Shown: positions 14,097 to 17,048 of the stretch, piece by piece
Layout: every line of letters begins with the position of its first letter
Numbering within the stretch: position 1 is the first letter of the stretch
NCBI GenBank assembly: GCA_964570935.1
Contig: CAZMZP010000093.1
Location: 1-17,048, forward strand
Direction: 5' to 3'
Length of the DNA: 17,048 bases
From: JAFGJU01 sp964570935
GTDB lineage: Bacteria > Eisenbacteria > RBG-16-71-46 > JAFGJU01
The notes under the pieces: model-generated
The model's input: the letters and a program-made list of their open reading frames with translations, nothing else
What the model was told of the DNA's origin: nothing
Databases searched by the model: none
Program-made: the position numbers and the translations under genes

Positions 14097-15035
14097 CTAG
14101 ACCGCCAGGGACTCACGAAAACGCCGATAGCGAATTTCGACGAGTGCTGAGTCGGGCCGAAGCCTCGCCGAAGACGGTACTACAATCCGGGTGTCATGAA
14201 GTGCCTGAATCGCGTGAACAAGCGTCGGCCCGTCGCGTTCGTCAAGGATGTCCCGTCTGACCTCGATGGTGTAGTCGGGGCGCAGCCCCACAAAGGAGCG
14301 GTCAAACGTCGAATGGTGCAATGCACAGAGCGAGAGGCCGTTCCGAACGTGGGGTTCGCCCTCGGGCTCCGCGTCCGGCACGATGTGAGCCGCATCTAAC
14401 AGTTCCTCATGACGCAGTCGGCAAAAAGCGCATTGCCGTTGGTACGCCTCCAAGACACGCTCTCTGAATGCCCGCTGGTGCAATCTCATTCGCACGGTTG
14501 CAGTGACGTATGCCCGGCGGGCGCTGTCTGACTCTTCGCGGACGCCGACCGGGTAGATTCCGCTCTGTTCGCCAAGGCGGGCGTGGGCAACGTCGTCGAC
14601 GGCAACAGAGAAGGTGAGGAGAGCAGGGTCTGCGGCGGCGACGAACACGGGCCATGCCGGCACGTACTTGCCCGGCACAATGCCGTGAAAGTAGACCAGG
14701 GGAAGCCGACGCGTCATCGCCGCTTCAAGACCCCTGTTGTCCGGATGGTTGGGGTCCACGCCTCTATATCGGTAGCGCAGCAGACCATCCGGGCCGAACG
14801 CGTCGTCGTAGGGACCCTCGGGCGCGGTCGTTATGGAAAGCGGCACTTCTCGCAGCACGCGTGGCTTGAAGATGCCTGTCGGACCGACGAGCGGAACGCG
14901 CTCACCTTCGAAAATGAACCCCGTGGCCAGCATCGTCCGTGGCAGGACGTCCCCGTGTAGCGCAACTGCGCTCGACAGCCATTGAAAGGCTGCTGCCCTA
15001 ACCTGTGTATCGTGCTGAGAGTCAAACATGGTCAT
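14097..15035 (-). CDS. HNH endonuclease, probable restriction-type, with N-terminal sensing domain
   Basis: 312 residues from the ATG at 15035 (another ATG at 15029). The frame is open to 15215, but homologues begin at FDxxHD-x-x-RAAAFxWL as here, so the upstream part is left out. The N-terminal about 180 residues, with ALHGDVLPRTMLATGF, LPLVYFHGIVPGKYVPAWPV and TFSVAVDD, form the domain typical of these HNH proteins, thought to resemble PUA/SRA-type base-sensing folds. The C-terminal HNH site is CAFCRLRHEELLDAAHIVPD followed by NGLSLCALHHSTFD, with the AH, N and HH residues and the two Cys pairs intact. A role against modified foreign DNA is an inference. No methylase partner is seen. Confidence 0.88.
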   Translation of the reverse strand: MTMFDSQHDTQVRAAAFQWLSSAVALHGDVLPRTMLATGFIFEGERVPLVGPTGIFKPRVLREVPLSITTAPEGPYDDAFGPDGLLRYRYRGVDPNHPDNRGLEAAMTRRLPLVYFHGIVPGKYVPAWPVFVAAADPALLTFSVAVDDVAHARLGEQSGIYPVGVREESDSARRAYVTATVRMRLHQRAFRERVLEAYQRQCAFCRLRHEELLDAAHIVPDAEPEGEPHVRNGLSLCALHHSTFDRSFVGLRPDYTIEVRRDILDERDGPTLVHAIQALHDTRIVVPSSARLRPDSALVEIRYRRFRESLAV

Positions 15036-15269
15036 ATTGGCACGGCCTGCCGGAGAGCGATGAACAGGGGCACCTCTGCCAGCTTTGCCCACATAGACGT
15101 CGTACCGTCCTTCTTTGGTGGCAGCGCTTCGACACAGAATGCGACCCTGCGTATCCATGCATCGTGAGAGATGCGCAGCAGACTGTTGGAACCACCCCGC
15201 CGGCCAAGGGATCACTTTATCTCTTGACGCCGGGAGGCTTCATACGGGTTATCCGTCGTCACAGCTCTC
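15036..15269. other. Intergenic region between HTH and HNH genes
   Basis: 234 bp with no supportable gene. The minus-strand frame of the HNH gene stays open here for 60 codons, but its product has no family features. The region must hold any promoter for the HNH gene; no good -35/-10 pair was found. Near its left-gene side, GTTATCCGTC (15247-15256) recurs inverted at 15988-15997. Confidence 0.4.
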
Positions 15270-15737
15270 TCAAGCAGTCTTTGCGCGCACTGAGAAGTCG
15301 ACCTCGCATTCAAGGACGCTCAACAGAGATAAGAGCTGGTCCACGGACTTGCGATAGTTGGTTTGGTCAAGAAGCCGGTAGAACTGAGCAGCTGAAGTGC
15401 CCAATCGGCGGATGATCTCGCGCCTGCTCAACGGACTATCCTGGACGCGCCTCTGTGCCTCAAGCGTCAGCTTGTACAACAACACGTCCCTGAGATAACC
15501 AGGGTCCTGGTTGTACTCAAGGACCTGGTCAATATGGACGGTGGCCTTTCGACCCGACCTGAGCACGTATGTGAAGCCTTCGCGTCCGAGGTCTTTGTCC
15601 GGGGATACACTTACCAGCGGATTGCTTCCGCTCGGCCTGTGCCTAAGCTTGGCATAGGGGTACCAGTAATTCCCGGTCGCAGTCTTAACTTCGAACCCCT
15701 TCCTGCGGCTGTTGCTGGTTACTGATTGAATCTTCAT
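15270..15737 (-). CDS. HTH-domain protein, likely antitoxin/regulator of DUF4160 partner
   Basis: 155 residues starting at ATG 15737, which overlaps the stop of the DUF4160 gene by 4 nt (ATGA). The N-terminal half (MKIQSVTSNSRRKGFEVKTA, YWYPYAKLRHRP) resembles DUF2442-like small beta domains, and VHIDQVLEYNQDPGYLRDVL follows. The C-terminal half has a helix-turn-helix, SRREIIRRLGTSAAQFYRLL then DQTNYRKSVDQL. Proteins of this type are regularly found next to DUF4160 genes, so an antitoxin or autorepressor role is likely but is inferred from context. The promoter and palindromic operator upstream of the pair fit autoregulation. Confidence 0.8.
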   Translation of the reverse strand: MKIQSVTSNSRRKGFEVKTATGNYWYPYAKLRHRPSGSNPLVSVSPDKDLGREGFTYVLRSGRKATVHIDQVLEYNQDPGYLRDVLLYKLTLEAQRRVQDSPLSRREIIRRLGTSAAQFYRLLDQTNYRKSVDQLLSLLSVLECEVDFSVRAKTA

Positions 15738-15928
15738 ATCAACCCGCCTTCCCGTAAGCTACGGATTAGGTCCAGCACTCTTTTCGTGGGGCGACCTGTC
15801 ATCGCCCGGTTGTTCTCGAAATCCCACTTTAGGACGAATCTGCCATTGCGGTACACGTGGACGTGCTTCGGAGTATGGTCGCTCTTCCACGCGAAGAACA
15901 CGTATCCTCCACGCTTCAGCTTTGGCAT
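15734..15928 (-). CDS. DUF4160 protein, putative toxin
   Basis: 64 residues, MPKLKRGGYVFFAWKSDHTP then KHVHVYRNG. The start MPK, the D-x-x-P-x-HVHV motif and the closing helix KRVLDLIRSLRE are the DUF4160 hallmarks. The family is usually encoded beside DUF2442 or HTH proteins in what are predicted to be toxin-antitoxin modules; no activity is shown by sequence. There is no ribosome binding site upstream, and the predicted promoter would place the transcript start at the ATG, so translation is probably leaderless. The next gene overlaps by ATGA. Confidence 0.85.
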   Translation of the reverse strand: MPKLKRGGYVFFAWKSDHTPKHVHVYRNGRFVLKWDFENNRAMTGRPTKRVLDLIRSLREGGLI

Positions 15929-15934
15929 GTTGAA

Positions 15935-15963
15935 ATGTTACCATCCACGGTAACGGTTGTCAA
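15935..15963 (-). promoter_or_regulatory. Promoter and operator of the DUF4160/HTH operon
   Basis: On the minus strand: TTGACA (15963-15958, perfect), 17 nt spacer, TAACAT (15940-15935, 4 of 6), then 6 nt to the ATG. A perfect palindrome GTTACC-N6-GGTAAC (15937-15954) fills the spacer and overlaps the -10 by 4 nt, exactly where a repressor would block RNA polymerase. The HTH protein of the operon is the likely binder (inference). Confidence 0.6.
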
Positions 15964-15989
15964 CCAGGAAATCGGACGACAATCAAGAC

Positions 15990-16085
15990 GGATAACGCTC
16001 GGCGTAACTCGCGGTCGGCGCAGATCCGGCGGATCTTTGTCCCTGGCGCCACGCGCCGCCCGCCGAGTTCATGCCGTTGTTGGGC
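15990..16085 (-). repeat. attC-like integron recombination site
   Basis: A 96-bp imperfect palindrome. On the minus strand it starts with GCCCAAC (matches R'' consensus RYYYAAC), then AACGGCATGAACTCGGCGG, and ends with CCGCGAGTTACGCC, GAGC and GTTATCC. The arms pair as AAC-CGGC-T-AACTCG-CGG with one unpaired G in the 5' arm, like the extrahelical base of true attC sites. The end box GTTATCC only partly fits GTTRRRY. It begins 3 nt after the stop codon (16091-16089) of a relic gene, the normal place for attC. A covariance-model attC search would decide. Confidence 0.55.
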
Positions 16086-16088
16086 ACC

Positions 16089-16309
16089 CTACCACTGTCC
16101 ACTCGTGAGCTGGGACGCGAAGTCCTTGCGCAGTCCCAGGACCGTGGTCTGGTCGGGGCGTACCTCGGGACCGCTGACGATGCGGTTGCCGCCGGACCCA
16201 AGGCCAGGAAATCCTCGGAGTGCTGATACACGTCGAGGACGGCGCCCAGATCGGCGTCCGTCACTGGGCGGACTTGCAGGGTAGCTCCTCGAACACTGAT
16301 TACCGTCAC
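16089..16309 (-). pseudogene. Chimeric relic: GNAT N-terminus joined to another gene's C-terminus
   Basis: From a GTG at 16309 the minus strand reads VTVISVRGATLQVRPVTDAD then LGAVLDVYQHSEDFLALGP, the start of a GNAT acetyltransferase (LxVRPVTDADL...). In another frame, from about 16177, it reads GGNRIVSGPEVRPDQTTVLG then LRKDFASQLTSGQW, ending at TAG 16091-16089 just before the attC-like site. This second part does not look like the rest of a GNAT protein. It may be the end of a different cassette gene joined by deletion, or the same gene after frameshifts. The GTG frame itself runs on to 15983 through the attC-like site, and that part is not a real protein. The GTG overlaps a short attC-like element. 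Confidence 0.55.
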
Positions 16310-16343
16310 CTAAATCGCCACCCGCTGCATGCCGTTGTTAGGT
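16308..16343 (-). repeat. Short attC-like element (possibly collapsed)
   Basis: On the minus strand ACCTAAC (RYYYAAC) is followed by AACGGCATGCAGCGG and ends in TTTAGGT, close to GTTRRRY. The outer boxes are inverted (ACCTAA and TTAGGT). AACGGCATG is shared with the attC-like site at 15990-16085. At 36 bp it is shorter than known attC sites, so it may be a deletion product. The TAA stop of the upstream small gene lies inside the ACCTAAC box, as often seen in gene cassettes. Confidence 0.45.
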
Positions 16344-16535
16344 AGCATCGTCCTTCCTCTGGGGCTCAGGTGTGGGGCGCTGCCTCCTGGTGCTCCTCGC
16401 TCTCACGGCTATCGCTAGTACTAGCCAAATCACTCCCAGAGCTCCCAAACCCGGTCTGCCAGAAAGCAGGCCAACCGCGATCCAAACCACGGCAACTAGC
16501 ATGAAGGCAAGGCCTGACTCAAAGAACTTCCTCAT
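16338..16535 (-). CDS. Small two-helix membrane protein, hypothetical
   Basis: 65 residues from ATG 16535, with GAGGGGGG just upstream. Two hydrophobic helices, LAFMLVAVVWIAVGLL at 9-24 and GLGALGVIWLVLAIAV at 29-44, are followed by a basic hydrophilic tail (RARSTRRQRPTPEPQRKDDA). The stop codon lies within the attC-like ACCTAAC box, so it looks like a cassette gene. No family is recognised. Short hydrophobic frames can arise by chance, but the ribosome binding site and the position before the attC-like box argue for a gene. Confidence 0.55.
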   Translation of the reverse strand: MRKFFESGLAFMLVAVVWIAVGLLSGRPGLGALGVIWLVLAIAVRARSTRRQRPTPEPQRKDDAT

Positions 16536-16627
16536 TATCCCCCCTCTGCTGATCCTGCGCTTCCCTTGGCTGCTTCACTACGGCTTACGCCGTTTCCGGA
16601 TAACACACTATGGGTAGCTAGGGCGTC

Positions 16628-16657
16628 AGCATATCTCGCATCTTTCCTGATTCTCAA
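16628..16657 (-). promoter_or_regulatory. Possible promoter for the small membrane-protein gene
   Basis: TTGAGA (16657-16652, 5 of 6), 18 nt spacer, TATGCT (16633-16628, 4 of 6) on the minus strand, about 90 nt upstream of the ATG at 16535. Moderate match only. Confidence 0.3.
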
Positions 16658-16740
16658 TCTACCGCAGTCCCAACGTTGTGTCAAGTCACGGGCCCGCCTC
16701 AGCGCAGATGAGTCGCCCAGGACTAGCCCCACCTTCCCCG

Positions 16741-16769
16741 TTGACGGCCCGCCGGGTTTGTGCTATTTA
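16741..16769 (+). promoter_or_regulatory. Probable promoter of the tRNA genes
   Basis: TTGACG at 16741-16746 (5 of 6), 17 nt spacer, and TATTTA at 16764-16769 preceded by TG one base away (extended -10). It would start transcription a few bases before the mature 5' end of tRNA-Phe at 16783. Confidence 0.5.
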
Positions 16770-16782
16770 TTGATTGAGTGGT

Positions 16783-16858
16783 GCGACCCTAGCTCAGTTG
16801 GTAGAGCACCAGACTGAAAATCTGGGTGTCCGCAGTTCAATTCTGCGGGGTCGCACCA
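16783..16858 (+). tRNA. tRNA-Phe (anticodon GAA)
   Basis: 76 nt cloverleaf. Acceptor GCGACCC (16783-16789) pairs with GGGTCGC (16848-16854), followed by A and an encoded CCA. D arm AGCTCAGTTGGTAGAGCA, anticodon stem CCAGA/TCTGG around CTGAAAA giving anticodon GAA, and T arm GCAGTTCAATTCTGC are all in place. Confidence 0.96.
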
Positions 16859-16928
16859 GTTATATTGTTTGGCCGGTGTCCGCGCGACCTTGCCTCCGGA
16901 ACCCTCAGCAACGGAGTGTCTTCCCAGG

Positions 16929-17004
16929 GCTGGAGTAGCTCAGCTGGTAGAGCAGCGCACTCGTAATGCGCAGGCCAGCGGTTCGATTCCGCTCTCCAGC
17001 TCCA
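16929..17004 (+). tRNA. tRNA-Thr (anticodon CGT)
   Basis: 76 nt cloverleaf. Acceptor GCTGGAG (16929-16935) pairs with CTCCAGC (16994-17000), discriminator T, then encoded CCA. Anticodon stem GCGCA/TGCGC encloses CTCGTAA, so the anticodon is CGT, reading ACG threonine codons. The T arm contains GGTTCGATTCC. It lies 70 nt after tRNA-Phe, probably in the same transcript. Confidence 0.96.
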
Positions 17005-17010
17005 TCACTT

Positions 17011-17037
17011 CCCAGGGCGCCGCTGCGGCGCCCTGGG
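17011..17037 (+). terminator. Long GC palindrome after tRNA-Thr, possible terminator
   Basis: A perfect inverted repeat with 13-nt arms, CCCAGGGCGCCGC and GCGGCGCCCTGGG, around one base, 6 nt after the tRNA CCA. In RNA it would fold as an 11-bp stem with a 5-nt loop. No T-run follows before the window ends, so intrinsic termination is uncertain. The left arm repeats TTCCCAGGGC found just before tRNA-Thr (16921-16930). Confidence 0.4.
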
Positions 17038-17048
17038 GCAGGGTCCAG

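Larger units (their letters stand above)
16536..16782. other. Region upstream of tRNA-Phe without a gene
   Basis: 247 bp. It holds a possible minus-strand promoter (16628-16657), an ACGGC-TTAC-GCCGT hairpin near 16577-16590, and a CGGATAAC that also occurs at the end of the attC-like site (15989-15996). The tRNA promoter lies at its right end. The short open frames on both strands have no family features. Confidence 0.5.

Noticed and set aside
15036..15215. 60-residue N-terminal extension of the HNH protein
   Set aside because: Family members begin at the MTMFDSQHD region, and the extension shows no domain; kept as intergenic.
16783..17004. tRNA genes as integration site of the accessory region
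   Set aside because: Integrating elements normally use the 3' end of a tRNA, but the accessory region lies on the 5' side of tRNA-Phe and no repeat of the tRNA 3' end was found near 8300.
1..17048. CRISPR array, rRNA, insertion sequence transposase
   Set aside because: No regularly spaced repeats, no rRNA signatures and no transposase or integrase motifs in any frame.

Overview
The window looks like a chromosomal segment from an uncultured, GC-rich diderm bacterium. The HtrB/LpxL-type acyltransferase implies lipid A synthesis, and obgE, dprA and leuD are bacterial core genes. The secreted proteins with dockerin-like 'D-x-N-x-D-G-x-I-D' repeats after an Ig-like domain resemble those common in FCB-group candidate phyla such as Eisenbacteria or Latescibacterota. 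That placement is an impression from protein style, not a result.

Bases 1-5267 are an ordinary, tightly packed forward gene string: end of leuD, obgE, a HEAT-repeat protein, dprA (overlapping the HEAT gene), a DUF362 protein with two 4Fe-4S clusters (1 nt after dprA), and a lipid A-type acyltransferase. A small DUF3467 gene lies on the minus strand (5323-5613). Divergent from it is a signalling pair: a soluble histidine kinase with a Cys-rich N-terminus and two GAF domains, followed by a single-domain response regulator (5814-8297).

From about 8300 to 16540 the character changes: shorter genes, mostly minus strand, with several broken or deleted genes. It starts with a BrnA antitoxin whose BrnT toxin partner has collapsed to a 28-codon relic that keeps both ends, the promoter and the 4-bp overlap with brnA. 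A forward tandem pair of secreted dockerin-like paralogues follows (8851-10027). Then, reading right to left on the minus strand: a DUF4160/HTH putative toxin-antitoxin operon with a palindromic operator; an HNH endonuclease; a SnoaL-like protein; an internally deleted second copy of an acetyltransferase; a methyltransferase; a PH-like membrane protein; the intact acetyltransferase; a frameshifted secreted protein; and a lipoprotein. At 15990-16343 are two integron attC-like elements, one directly after a relic gene and one containing the stop codon of a small membrane-protein gene. Together with the assortment of small genes, this suggests former integron-type gene cassettes.

The window ends with tRNA-Phe(GAA) and tRNA-Thr(CGT), each with an encoded CCA, followed by a long GC palindrome.

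The observations most worth a second look are the toxin-less BrnA locus, the parallel architecture of the two toxin-antitoxin promoters (operator palindrome in the spacer and -10, with transcription predicted to start at the ATG), the attC-like elements, the two relics that lost only their middles, and the near-identical 3' ends of the secreted paralogues. No clearly new multi-gene system can be demonstrated from sequence alone.
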